DNA of 32,849 nucleotides. It comes from Bacteroidota bacterium. GTDB lineage: Bacteria; Bacteroidota; Bacteroidia; Bacteroidales; F082. Shown piece after piece: positions 1 through 6,931 of the stretch. The stretch covers positions 1 to 32,849 of the forward strand of contig JABMPH010000484.1 in the NCBI GenBank assembly GCA_013203805.1, in the 5' to 3' direction. The first letter of the stretch is position 1, and every line of letters starts with the position of its first letter. Made by a program: the position numbers and the translations under genes. Below the pieces are notes generated by a model that saw only the letters and a program-made list of their open reading frames with translations, did not search any database and was not told where the DNA came from.

Positions 1-77
1 AAGTATTTCTTACAATCTTCATCTGCTGTGAAACGTTCAGTAAACTCTATGAGGTTTTGACCCTTGAATATATTCAT
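1..77 (-). CDS. IS1595-family transposase, N-terminal fragment (cut by window edge)
   Basis: Only the first 25 codons are inside the window, read on the minus strand from the ATG at 75-77. The peptide begins MNIFKGQNLIEF and continues with TERFTADEDCKKY, which matches the N-terminus I know from IS1595 (ISXO2-like) transposases in Bacteroidota; there it is followed by a zinc-ribbon domain and then a DDE-type catalytic domain. These proteins move the insertion sequence by cut-and-paste or copy-paste transposition. A TATCTTTG box on the minus strand (101-108) fits the Bacteroidota -7 promoter element and would place the start of transcription about 20 bases before the ATG. I could not define the terminal inverted repeat. 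The call rests on recall of the family N-terminus and cannot be confirmed without the sequence to the left. Confidence 0.6.
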   Translation of the reverse strand, partial: MNIFKGQNLIEFTERFTADEDCKKY

Positions 78-100
78 AAATCTCTGTATTTATATGACTT

Positions 101-108
101 CAAAGATA
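101..108 (-). promoter_or_regulatory. -7 promoter element before the transposase
   Basis: TATCTTTG on the minus strand matches the Bacteroidota TAnnTTTG consensus about 24 bases upstream of the transposase ATG. No TTG is present at the expected -33 distance, so the match is partial. The same octamer is used in the integrase promoter candidate at 9884-9912. Confidence 0.35.
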
Positions 109-144
109 TGTAATTAAATGATGACCTCTAAAGAATTATTAAGG

Positions 145-570
145 TTAATATTTATTATAGTTTAATACTTCACACTCCATTAACAGAGTTGAGTTTTCTC
201 CAGCCCGCAAACTAATCATACGAAGATTAGGGTAGTCATCCACCTTGTATAGGTGAAAAACGATTATATCACCACTTTCTTGATCCTGAATAGTGTGTTG
301 CCATAATACCCCATTATCCATAGAATGAATGGTGCGTTTGTCAAGGAATTCGAATACTTCCCAATCCCCATCTTCATAGTAAATCTTAAATATTTGCCCA
401 TCTACCCATACCATGGGAGTTTGTTTCATCTCTGTAGAGATTCCATCATTACCGGTAAGTGACGTTTTGTACGCTTTAGCTAACAGAAAATGTGGAAGAT
501 TTGTACTCTGAGAATAGGCTGTAAGACTTATAATAAAAAAAGATATAAATAATAAGAAAAATTGTTTCAT
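145..570 (-). CDS. Small secreted protein of unknown function
   Basis: This encodes 141 residues. The N-terminus is a clear signal peptide: two early charged residues, a hydrophobic run to about residue 17, and a probable cleavage after AYS before QST. I chose the ATG at 568-570 because it starts exactly at this signal peptide; a start further upstream at 714 would add 48 residues that read through a palindromic spacer. The mature part is mixed alpha/beta with many aromatic and acidic residues (YYEDGDWEVFEF) and no cysteine pair, catalytic motif or domain that I recognise. It has no lipobox, so it is probably periplasmic or secreted. It lies between an insertion sequence fragment and the recombination block, in the same orientation, separated from the latter by the 11-bp palindrome at 626-680. 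Function is unknown. Confidence 0.7.
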   Translation of the reverse strand: MKQFFLLFISFFIISLTAYSQSTNLPHFLLAKAYKTSLTGNDGISTEMKQTPMVWVDGQIFKIYYEDGDWEVFEFLDKRTIHSMDNGVLWQHTIQDQESGDIIVFHLYKVDDYPNLRMISLRAGENSTLLMECEVLNYNKY

Positions 571-625
571 AAGAATTATTGTTTTGTTTCCTAAAAAGGA
601 TACAGTTATAGTAGAAAAATGAAAA

Positions 626-680
626 GCTCCTTTTTTCAGAGGTTTTTTGTTGAACAGGGAGACCATCTCAAAAAAGGAGC
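626..680 (-). terminator. 11-bp perfect inverted repeat, possible terminator of the leftward block
   Basis: GCTCCTTTTTT (626-636) and AAAAAAGGAGC (670-680) are perfect inverted copies separated by 33 bases. On the minus strand the right-hand arm of the hairpin is followed by TTTTCATTTTTC, so it could end transcription of the block that stops at 711. The long loop and the A/T-rich inner half of the stem make it atypical. Confidence 0.35.
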
Positions 681-710
681 AAAAAAATACAGCATAACCC
701 TGCAGCATGG

Positions 711-950
711 TCATAGCATCAAAAGGAAATGCTTGGCATTGTAAGCCAACCCGTTGATGATAAAGACAGTATGCGTATCGCGATCAATAACTACCCTTAT
801 AACCATGTAGACCTTTTTGACTTCGAGTAATGCAAAATCTTGAATGGGTGATACACGGAAAGGGCAGTATACTCTTGTTAGTTTATAAGGTGTGATTACG
901 AGTATTGAAAAATCACTTACATATCTGATTACTTCTTCAAACTCAGACAT
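711..950 (-). CDS. 79-aa protein of unknown function, last gene of the recombination block
   Basis: This encodes a 79-residue protein starting MSEFEEVIRYV, from the ATG at 948-950. That start lies 2 bases past the stop codon of the DUF3871 gene; an ATG six codons earlier (968) would overlap that gene. The spacing indicates translational coupling as the last member of a leftward operon. The sequence is rich in valine, isoleucine and tyrosine and looks like a small beta-sheet protein (LVITPYKLTRVYCPF, VYMVIRVVIDRDTHTVFII). There is no signal peptide, membrane segment or motif that I know. Small uncharacterised proteins in this position are common in Bacteroidota integrative elements, and I infer an accessory role in the element rather than a host function. 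The palindrome at 626-680 follows its stop codon. Confidence 0.55.
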   Translation of the reverse strand: MSEFEEVIRYVSDFSILVITPYKLTRVYCPFRVSPIQDFALLEVKKVYMVIRVVIDRDTHTVFIINGLAYNAKHFLLML

Positions 951-952
951 AA

Positions 953-1921
953 CTACTGAATATACCATGAACTGTTACGCTTGTTTAATCCACTTTTCAG
1001 CTCATTAGTTAAGGTTAGTTGACTTACATTTCTGTCTAAAAATGAGTCGATATATGAGGACTTATTCGCTCCTGTACATAAGTTATAGAAATTAAAGAGG
1101 TTGATATTTCCTCCTGGCGTTCCGCAAAATGATTCATCATTATAGTATGACTTAACCATAGCTGACAATTGTGAATCCCCAAGGTTTGCCGGGACTATTC
1201 CATTTTTCATTTCTTTGGATAGGAATGGATACATCTTCATTTTTCCTACTACATGAGCAAACTGAGTTTCGGTAAGTTTGTAGTTGAATAGATCACTGAG
1301 GTTATTCAATTCTTCTACAACATTAAAATCCGAAAGCAGGTTCACAACCTGTTCAATAAGCTCATGTGTTTTTGATATCCTGATATCCCCGAGGAATCCG
1401 TCAGTCGATATACAAAAGTTAGTGCAAACATGATTTTTAAACCCAACGAAAACCTTGAACCTTTCAAGAGATTTACGTGAATACAGATTCTCAAGATTGT
1501 AAGCACGTACACCCCCAACAGTTAAAGAAAGTTGATTTCCGTTGATAGTATTTCTTATAGTGGGGATCTCAATGGAGAATGCCATTCTTTCATAATATAG
1601 TGTTTTTTCAAAATCAGAAAGTAACTTAGCCGGCTTTCCCATTGCACTTGGAATCCGGCCTTTTATGGGATGTGAAACCCGGATTGCTGGTTTAAGAATC
1701 TCCTCTCCTGAAAAAATGTGCTCAACTGTTTCAGCTACAGCTTCAATGAACTCAGAATGACTTATAGTAGATTCGTTGTCTTTAGAGAAATTGGGAATTA
1801 TGCATTCATTCTTTAGTAAATCAAGAGAAACAGGGGTAGTATTGGATACAATGAAATTGTCATCCGATGACCTCTTAGCTTTTTCAGCTGTAAATGCGGG
1901 TAATACTTTAACTATTTCCAT
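953..1921 (-). CDS. DUF3871 family protein
   Basis: This encodes a 322-residue cytoplasmic protein that I recognise as DUF3871, a family of unknown function largely restricted to Bacteroidota mobile elements. The recognisable stretches are PVSLDLLKNECIIPNFSKDN, ISHSEFIEAV, IRVSHPIKGRIPSA, YYERMAFSIEIPTI, LSLTVGGVRAYNLENLYS, VCTNFCISTDGF and, near the end, NLCTGANKSSYIDSFLDRN. Length agrees with the family's usual 310-340 residues, so the gene appears intact. The ATG at 1921 overlaps the ATPase gene by 14 bases; an ATG at 1945 would give eight more residues and a 38-base overlap. No enzymatic motif is evident. The fixed position after a RecA-core ATPase suggests a role in DNA maintenance or recombination of the element, but this is inference from neighbours only. 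Confidence 0.85.
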   Translation of the reverse strand: MEIVKVLPAFTAEKAKRSSDDNFIVSNTTPVSLDLLKNECIIPNFSKDNESTISHSEFIEAVAETVEHIFSGEEILKPAIRVSHPIKGRIPSAMGKPAKLLSDFEKTLYYERMAFSIEIPTIRNTINGNQLSLTVGGVRAYNLENLYSRKSLERFKVFVGFKNHVCTNFCISTDGFLGDIRISKTHELIEQVVNLLSDFNVVEELNNLSDLFNYKLTETQFAHVVGKMKMYPFLSKEMKNGIVPANLGDSQLSAMVKSYYNDESFCGTPGGNINLFNFYNLCTGANKSSYIDSFLDRNVSQLTLTNELKSGLNKRNSSWYIQ

Positions 1922-2753
1922 TTTCAGAGAATTTGAAGTTTTCATTTAGTTGTTGATGATGAGAATCAGCAGAGTTCATTTTCCTATTGAATAGTATAGT
2001 ATCATTAACCTCATCTGAGTCAAGAGGTTTATGTTGATTAGTTTCAGGGAAAGGCTGCACCAGTATTAAAGGGTCTAATCCTTCTTCGCACCAGTTTTTT
2101 ATTAACCTTCCTGTGGATTGAGTTACTATGAATGAAGGCTGATCCATGAAGAGTTGAGTTCTGTCCTTGGAAGCCACAGCATTGTGTTTTATATTCAGAT
2201 CAAGAACTACAGTGAATTCATAATCCATATTCTCTCTTGTAACGCCTTTCAGACCAACTTTTTCAGGCACGTGTTTGCCATTCTTCTGAGTTAGTACATA
2301 GTCCTGTTTAGAACGTATAGTCCCAATCACATGACAACTACTGCTTAGTATCTTCTGGACGAATCCATTGTGTCGAGGGGTAAGTTTTGCCCAGTTAGTA
2401 AAACTATTACCCATCATCGAGCTATGCACATCAAGAATACCTCCTTGCCCTTCCCACTCATGAGAAATAGAATCGAGAATAATAACTTCCATACCTGATC
2501 TCTCAGCCAGTATTATAGCTTCAATAAACTTCTCAGGTGAGTATGGTGCAGTAATCTGTATCACATTGAATGCTCCTAAGTGTGCATATAGGTTTGATGA
2601 CCCATTTTCGGTGTCGATTACTACTGTCTTACTCCATGATCCACATAGACCATGAGCAAGCAATAAAGAACTAAAAGTTTTACCGGAACCACTTGGCCCT
2701 TGTAAAGCAATTTTCATTTTAGATTGTTTCCTTTCGGCTTTATTAATTTTCAT
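1908..2753 (-). CDS. RecA-core AAA ATPase, phage nucleotide-binding (Sak4-like) type
   Basis: This encodes a 281-residue P-loop ATPase. Walker A is GPSGSGKT at residues 19-26; IDTENG follows at 46-51, and Walker B is VIILDSISHEW with the acidic residue at 94. The layout (P-loop almost at the N-terminus, a D-x-E strand, then hhhhDSIS, then an arginine/lysine-containing GTIRSKQDY) is that of the phage nucleotide-binding family AAA_24, to which the Sak4 single-strand annealing proteins belong. Sak4 proteins are RecA relatives that promote annealing or strand exchange in phage recombination. I chose the ATG at 2753 because family members begin with a short MxIxKAxRK segment; a start at 2777 lies inside a hairpin. 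The C-terminal 60 residues are polar and probably disordered. The gene overlaps the DUF3871 gene. The enzyme class is clear; the recombination role is inferred. Confidence 0.8.
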   Translation of the reverse strand: MKINKAERKQSKMKIALQGPSGSGKTFSSLLLAHGLCGSWSKTVVIDTENGSSNLYAHLGAFNVIQITAPYSPEKFIEAIILAERSGMEVIILDSISHEWEGQGGILDVHSSMMGNSFTNWAKLTPRHNGFVQKILSSSCHVIGTIRSKQDYVLTQKNGKHVPEKVGLKGVTRENMDYEFTVVLDLNIKHNAVASKDRTQLFMDQPSFIVTQSTGRLIKNWCEEGLDPLILVQPFPETNQHKPLDSDEVNDTILFNRKMNSADSHHQQLNENFKFSENGNS

Positions 2754-2768
2754 AAGATGAGTTTTAAT

Positions 2769-2787
2769 GGGAGGCATGAAACCTCCC
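2769..2787 (-). promoter_or_regulatory. GC-rich hairpin just upstream of the ATPase start
   Basis: On the minus strand GGGAGG, a 7-base loop containing ATG, and CCTCCC form a 6-bp GC stem in the 47-base gap before the ATPase gene. The stem contains a GGGAGG that could serve as a ribosome binding site. No U-tract follows, so a terminator is unlikely. A related sequence lies in the leader of the upstream 117-aa gene (about 3187-3205). Confidence 0.4.
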
Positions 2788-2800
2788 GTTTCTGAATAAT

Positions 2801-3154
2801 TTAATTTTCTATAGGCTCTTGAACCGTACCTTCATACACTACTTGTTCTTCTGTTTTCACTTCAGGAAGGTAAATCCAGCGGTGATAAAGTGTTTTTATT
2901 TCACCAGTTTCAGGTATGGTATATTCATAGGGCTCACAAGCAAGTTTCTCTACTTTACCAGAGATTTCCCTACCGATAAGTCCCTTACATGTATTTCCAT
3001 CAAAAGTTGTTGTGATTGATGCATTCTTGGATGTAGCATAGAACAATCCTGTTTCCTGACTTTGTGCCATTACAATTTCTCCCTGAACAATCAGTGAATA
3101 GAATGGTAATCCATCTGAGTTTTTACACTCTTTGTAATCAATAATCTTGACCAT
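2801..3154 (-). CDS. 117-aa beta-rich protein of the recombination block, possible ssDNA-binding partner
   Basis: This encodes 117 residues starting MVKIIDYKECKNSDG from the ATG at 3152-3154. It is the first gene of the leftward block and is followed after 47 bases by the Sak4-like ATPase. The sequence is dominated by alternating hydrophobic/polar strands (FYSLIVQGEIVMAQ, ISGKVEKLACEPYEYTI, HRWIYLPEV) and ends in an acidic tail (EEQVVYEGTVQEPIEN). There is no signal peptide. I have the impression of related hypothetical proteins next to DUF3871 genes in other Bacteroidota, but I know no named family. A small beta-rich protein with an acidic tail beside a Sak4-like ATPase resembles the single-strand-binding partner such ATPases usually have, so an OB fold is a reasonable hypothesis, but the sequence alone does not prove it. 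Confidence 0.6.
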   Translation of the reverse strand: MVKIIDYKECKNSDGLPFYSLIVQGEIVMAQSQETGLFYATSKNASITTTFDGNTCKGLIGREISGKVEKLACEPYEYTIPETGEIKTLYHRWIYLPEVKTEEQVVYEGTVQEPIEN

Positions 3155-3257
3155 GACTAATAATTTTAAGTTAGAATTAAGTTAGTGGGGCCTTGAAGCC
3201 TCCGGAACTTAGGGGGGGAGTGTTGTGTAGGTGGTGGGTGAGTTTGAGAAGACGTGT

Positions 3258-3343
3258 AATTTTTTTAATTTTAATTATACAGACTGGTAGTTATATCCAA
3301 TAAAGAGAATGGAATCCCATTAATGGATATAATTTTTTTAATT
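3258..3343. repeat. Nested inverted repeat and 13-bp direct repeats
   Basis: The 13-base direct repeat AATTTTTTTAATT occurs at 3258-3270 and 3331-3343. The second copy abuts a 9-bp perfect inverted repeat (TTATATCCA at 3291-3299, TGGATATAA at 3324-3332). A divergent spacer between two transcription units is a natural place for a regulator binding site, but no regulator gene is next to it. Confidence 0.45.
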
Positions 3344-3398
3344 GTGTGGAATGACATGTCTGAACATCAGTCAGCTTAGGATTTATGGGAGGAACGGT

Positions 3399-3410
3399 AT
3401 GATATTTGCC
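3399..3410 (+). promoter_or_regulatory. Conserved ATGATATTTGCC box, first copy
   Basis: This 12-base box is repeated exactly at 4305-4316, 75 and 77 bases before the start codons of the two adjacent lipoprotein genes. GATATTTG is one base from the Bacteroidota -7 consensus TAnnTTTG, so it may be the promoter core, but no TTG sits at the -33 distance. Confidence 0.4.
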
Positions 3411-3484
3411 ATGCTTATGAGAGATTACACGAACAGTAGTTATAGTAAACACTTTAATTATAACCTTACCCTAATAGCATTTTA

Positions 3485-4249
3485 ATGAAATTATACTTAA
3501 CCCAAATCTCAGTAATAATTTTAATATCAATTTTATTGTTTTCCTGTCAAAAAGAAGACTCCCTCTCTCATTCGGGAACCAAACAGTATATGGCTCGCTC
3601 CGATTCTGCGGTAGACAACAATCGACCAGGTATTGACGGAGTATGGCGAACCACTAAACAGTGGACATCTGAGTCATTTATCCTTTGGTTTACTTGGGAT
3701 GTAAATATGTATCCAGCAGGATGTTATCTCCTTGATATGAATACTATGGATACTGCAGCCAGATGGGTATTTGAAGTAAATGATTTGGGTCAAATAACCA
3801 AGACAACTAACTCCGAAGATTACTACAAGGAGTATGGATATGATCCCATCACTCATAAACTTGTGTCCATGTCAACATCTGGAGGGAGTCCAATTGAATA
3901 CTTTTGGAACAACACTCTCGATACAGTATGGAGTGGATTAATCAGTGAAAATACCTGGTTGGAAGTGGATAGTAATAATAATATCCTAACTCAAGCTGGA
4001 AATGGGAATGTACAAACATTCACACAGTATGAACACCCTAATTCACATGTACATTACGCACCGACCTCATTCTTTGAAGGGCCTACAAGTAATTACAACA
4101 TATTGGATGAACAGTATAATTCAAGTGGAAACTTAATAAGATTCGCTACCGTTGACTCCGCTGTAGACGGGAGAGTATACCGATATACACTTGATGGAAC
4201 TCTCACTTTTCATTTTGAATGGACATTTCTAACCTATGATGCCCGATAA
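3485..4249 (+). CDS. Putative lipoprotein of unknown function (shares leader and signal peptide with next gene)
   Basis: This encodes 254 residues. The N-terminus is a type II signal peptide with lipobox LLFSC, cysteine 21, so the protein is predicted to be membrane anchored after lipidation; the following residues QKED lack an obvious surface-export signal beyond being acidic. The body has many aromatic/Asn/Gly strands and paired segments that resemble one another loosely (YYKEYGYDPITHKL, NILDEQYNSSGNLI, YRYTLDGTLTFHF), in the style of YD-type beta-hairpin repeats, although the repeats are too divergent for a firm call. The first 21 residues and about 80 bases upstream resemble those of the LruC gene that follows, as if the same 5' cassette were joined to different bodies. 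Function is unknown; it is probable cargo of the integrative element. Confidence 0.75.
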   Translation: MKLYLTQISVIILISILLFSCQKEDSLSHSGTKQYMARSDSAVDNNRPGIDGVWRTTKQWTSESFILWFTWDVNMYPAGCYLLDMNTMDTAARWVFEVNDLGQITKTTNSEDYYKEYGYDPITHKLVSMSTSGGSPIEYFWNNTLDTVWSGLISENTWLEVDSNNNILTQAGNGNVQTFTQYEHPNSHVHYAPTSFFEGPTSNYNILDEQYNSSGNLIRFATVDSAVDGRVYRYTLDGTLTFHFEWTFLTYDAR

Positions 4250-4304
4250 GTAAATAAAAACCGCCACCCTCTCCCATAGGATGACAGTCAATGGAGGAGA
4301 TGAA

Positions 4305-4316
4305 ATGATATTTGCC
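4305..4316 (+). promoter_or_regulatory. Conserved ATGATATTTGCC box, second copy
   Basis: This is identical to the box at 3399-3410 and lies 77 bases before the LruC gene. It is preceded by ATGGAGGAG, where the first copy is preceded by ATGGGAGGA, so the similarity extends beyond the box. Equal spacing to both start codons argues for a shared promoter or leader function. Confidence 0.4.
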
Positions 4317-4392
4317 CTTTTATTTATAGATTATCCAAAAAATAATTATTGAAATACACTGTGACTATTAACTTTAAATCTTTAGCTTACTT

Positions 4393-6735
4393 ATGAAAGT
4401 ATACTTGATCCAAATCCCGATAGTGTTTTTAATTACATTCTCATTCTTTTCCTGTACAAAGCATCAACAAAAAAGAGTAGAGCCCACATCATTTAACAAA
4501 TTAGAAGTCCCCAATGATTTTGACTGGGAGCTTAGCCAAACGATAGATTTGGAGGTTATTAGTTCTAAAACAGGTGTCATTAAAGTTACTTCTGAGGATG
4601 AGTCTGTTGTTTTTCATGTAGGGAAAAATAGTAATCAAGATGAAGCTTATAAATGTCAATTCTCCATTCCTACTTATGTTGAGAGCTTCAAAGTTAATGG
4701 AGTGTTGACAGAAACAAGTAATAATGTGAGTATGAACTTGGATAAATTCAAATCAGCCAATAATGATGATTGGTATATTGATTTAGGGGATGTTTATGAA
4801 TTTGAGTTTCCTGATACACCCATAGATGACTATTATAGTGAAGTTGTTGGTGAAAATAAAATTATAGTTGGCTATAATAATGGAATGAATCTATATGCAA
4901 CTCTCGCTACTGTAGATGGATTAAATATTATAAAGGATAGAAGAGTTATCGTTAGCCCAAATTGGGGGAGGCATTTTGAAATAGCTGCAGTTTCTGAGGA
5001 TAAAGTAATATTTTGTTACTCTGTTACGAATAATGATTTCACACAGGCATTTTTGAAAATTGGAACTATAAATGGAACAAGCATCGAATATTCTGATGGT
5101 ATTCTAATAACTGACCAGAACATAGACCAACTTTCAATTGAAGTATTGTCAGATGGAAAATTCATAGTTGGTTATAGCTATTCCACAAGTGGGGAGATAT
5201 TCATTAAAGTTGGAAGATTAGAAAGCAACGTTATTGTTTTTGAACAAGCACTACCTCTAAATCAAAATGTTACATCAGATTATATAGTAGAAAAAAAACT
5301 TCATTTAAATAAACTTAAAAGTAATAAAGCAATAATATGTTATTTAGATAGAGATGCTGGAAATGGTCTATCATGTATGATTTTTGATAATACAACAAAC
5401 TCTTCTTTAATAGGTCCCATTATAACCCTTACTGATGGGGATTTCAGTAATATTTCAATTGCTGTTATGAATGGGAACAAGGTAGTTCTTACTGACAATG
5501 GTGGTCCTACATCAAAAACATATTTACTTGGCCTTGATGGTAATGTTATCAGTCACTTAGGTGATGTTGTTACAGATGTATTTATATCACAGCGAAGTAG
5601 TGTTACAAAGTTAAATGATGATCAATTTGCAATAAGTTTTACTGAGCATCAAACAAATACTCCAATGATTGAGTGGTCAGTTGTTAAGGTTGGAACTATT
5701 CAGGGAAATAACATTACTTTTTCGAATAGAAAGAATCTGAATAATATGTATAGTTATAATCGGGACCTTGGAACAAATCATACTATTGGCCCAAATCACT
5801 TTTATTCAAGTTTTAGACAATGGACCCCAGGAAGACCAATTTCATTGGTTGTAGGAGAATATACGTATGGAGGTTCTAATCAAGACACAGATGGTGATGG
5901 AGTTAGTGATAATGATGATGCATTTCCAATTGATCCAAACAAAGCATTTATTAATTATTACCCAACAAGTAGCTATGGTACTTTAGCCTTTGAGGATCTA
6001 TATCCATATATGGGAGATTATGATTTTAATGATGTTGTTGTTGATTTTAGATTCGAAATGTATTCAAATTCTGATAATTTAGTAACTGATCTAAAAGTTA
6101 ACATAGTAGCAAGGGCAAGTGGTGCATCATTTGAAAATGGCTTTGGGTTTTCCTTTTATGATCAGCAAGGGATACTAAGTGGAAATATTAGTGTCACAGG
6201 ATGTGTTTTAAGTGAAGGAATAATAGAAACGGGCTCCAATGGTCTTGAACTGAATCAAAGCAAACCAACTATTATTGCATTTGATAACTTTTTTAATATT
6301 CTGTCAACTGCTGGGGGAATGGGAGTTAACACTACTCCTGGAGCACAATTTGTACCCTATGATACTATATGCTTATATTTTCAAATTAATACACCGGTTA
6401 GAATGTATGACGTTGCTCCTTGGAATTGGAACCCGTTCATATTTGTAAATGGTAATAGAGGTCATGAGATTCATCTCAAAAACAAACCGTCAACGAGTCT
6501 TGTTGATGAAAATATTTCAGGTACTGGTGAAAGCAGTGGATGGGGTTATTATACTACTAGTACCTATTTACCATGGGGGCTACAGGTTCCTGAGTCAATT
6601 GATTATCCAACAGAGGAGACTGATATTTTAAATGCTTTTAATCATTTTCGCGAATGGGCTGAAAGTGGAGGTCGAGAGAATAATTCATGGTATAAGGATT
6701 TTCCTGGCAATAGGAATAATGAACTATTATATTAA
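4393..6735 (+). CDS. LruC domain-containing lipoprotein with probable beta-propeller
   Basis: This encodes 780 residues. The signal peptide ends in lipobox FFSC with cysteine 21. Residues about 40-140 form the N-terminal segment typical of LruC lipoproteins (VPNDFDWELSQTIDLEV). Residues about 145-495 are six or seven repeats of about 50 residues, each with an exposed strand and an xKVGTIxGNxI-like turn (for example LKIGTINGTSIEYS and VKVGTIQGNNITFS), which I read as a beta-propeller. A calcium-binding thrombospondin type 3 style repeat follows at about 498-513 (DTDGDGVSDNDDAFPIDP), then the LruC/DUF4842 domain with YGTLAFEDLYPYMGDYDFND to the end. The C-terminus (WAESGG, WYKDFPGNRN) is the family's usual one, so the gene is complete. 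LruC proteins are outer-membrane lipoproteins of unknown function; the propeller suggests a binding role. Confidence 0.88.
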   Translation: MKVYLIQIPIVFLITFSFFSCTKHQQKRVEPTSFNKLEVPNDFDWELSQTIDLEVISSKTGVIKVTSEDESVVFHVGKNSNQDEAYKCQFSIPTYVESFKVNGVLTETSNNVSMNLDKFKSANNDDWYIDLGDVYEFEFPDTPIDDYYSEVVGENKIIVGYNNGMNLYATLATVDGLNIIKDRRVIVSPNWGRHFEIAAVSEDKVIFCYSVTNNDFTQAFLKIGTINGTSIEYSDGILITDQNIDQLSIEVLSDGKFIVGYSYSTSGEIFIKVGRLESNVIVFEQALPLNQNVTSDYIVEKKLHLNKLKSNKAIICYLDRDAGNGLSCMIFDNTTNSSLIGPIITLTDGDFSNISIAVMNGNKVVLTDNGGPTSKTYLLGLDGNVISHLGDVVTDVFISQRSSVTKLNDDQFAISFTEHQTNTPMIEWSVVKVGTIQGNNITFSNRKNLNNMYSYNRDLGTNHTIGPNHFYSSFRQWTPGRPISLVVGEYTYGGSNQDTDGDGVSDNDDAFPIDPNKAFINYYPTSSYGTLAFEDLYPYMGDYDFNDVVVDFRFEMYSNSDNLVTDLKVNIVARASGASFENGFGFSFYDQQGILSGNISVTGCVLSEGIIETGSNGLELNQSKPTIIAFDNFFNILSTAGGMGVNTTPGAQFVPYDTICLYFQINTPVRMYDVAPWNWNPFIFVNGNRGHEIHLKNKPSTSLVDENISGTGESSGWGYYTTSTYLPWGLQVPESIDYPTEETDILNAFNHFREWAESGGRENNSWYKDFPGNRNNELLY

Positions 6736-6766
6736 TCGAAATAACATCATTTTAAAATTTACATAT

Positions 6767-6907
6767 ATGCAATATTTTATTTTCCCGTTAATTATTTTTT
6801 TGATTCTTAAATTTGGACTGCACTCATACAGGCAAGGAGACAGACAGATACCCCCAATAACATTACTTATATCTATTGTCCTATTAATTATAATGTTTGT
6901 AATTTAA
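6767..6907 (+). CDS. Small two-helix membrane protein
   Basis: This is a 46-residue open frame from the ATG at 6767, starting 31 bases after the LruC stop codon. It has two hydrophobic segments, about residues 3-17 (YFIFPLIIFLILKFG) and 30-46 (ITLLISIVLLIIMFVI), joined by a polar, positively charged loop (HSYRQGDRQIPP). This is a plausible small inner-membrane protein with both termini on the same side. The frame stays open further upstream through the end of the LruC gene, but that part is a shadow. It ends 24 bases before the next small membrane protein and may be co-transcribed. I do not recognise a family; a chance frame in A/T-rich DNA is the main alternative. Confidence 0.4.
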   Translation: MQYFIFPLIIFLILKFGLHSYRQGDRQIPPITLLISIVLLIIMFVI

Positions 6908-6931
6908 TTATGAGAAAACACAGTTTGTATC

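Larger units (their letters stand above)
3155..3484. other. 330-base divergent spacer with inverted and direct repeats
   Basis: No gene is seen here. It separates the leftward recombination block from the rightward lipoprotein genes and must hold promoters for both. It contains a tandem TTAAGTTAG pair just upstream of the 117-aa gene, a GGAGGCTTCAAGGCC leader motif on the minus strand (about 3190-3204), a 9-bp inverted repeat TTATATCCA/TGGATATAA (3291-3299 and 3324-3332), two identical 13-base copies of AATTTTTTTAATT (3258-3270 and 3331-3343), and the box ATGATATTTGCC (3399-3410) that recurs before the next gene. No full TTG/TAnnTTTG promoter was found on either strand. Confidence 0.6.

Noticed and set aside
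2267-2276. GGCACGTGTT in the ATPase gene considered as parS
   Set aside because: Flanking bases do not match the parS arms.
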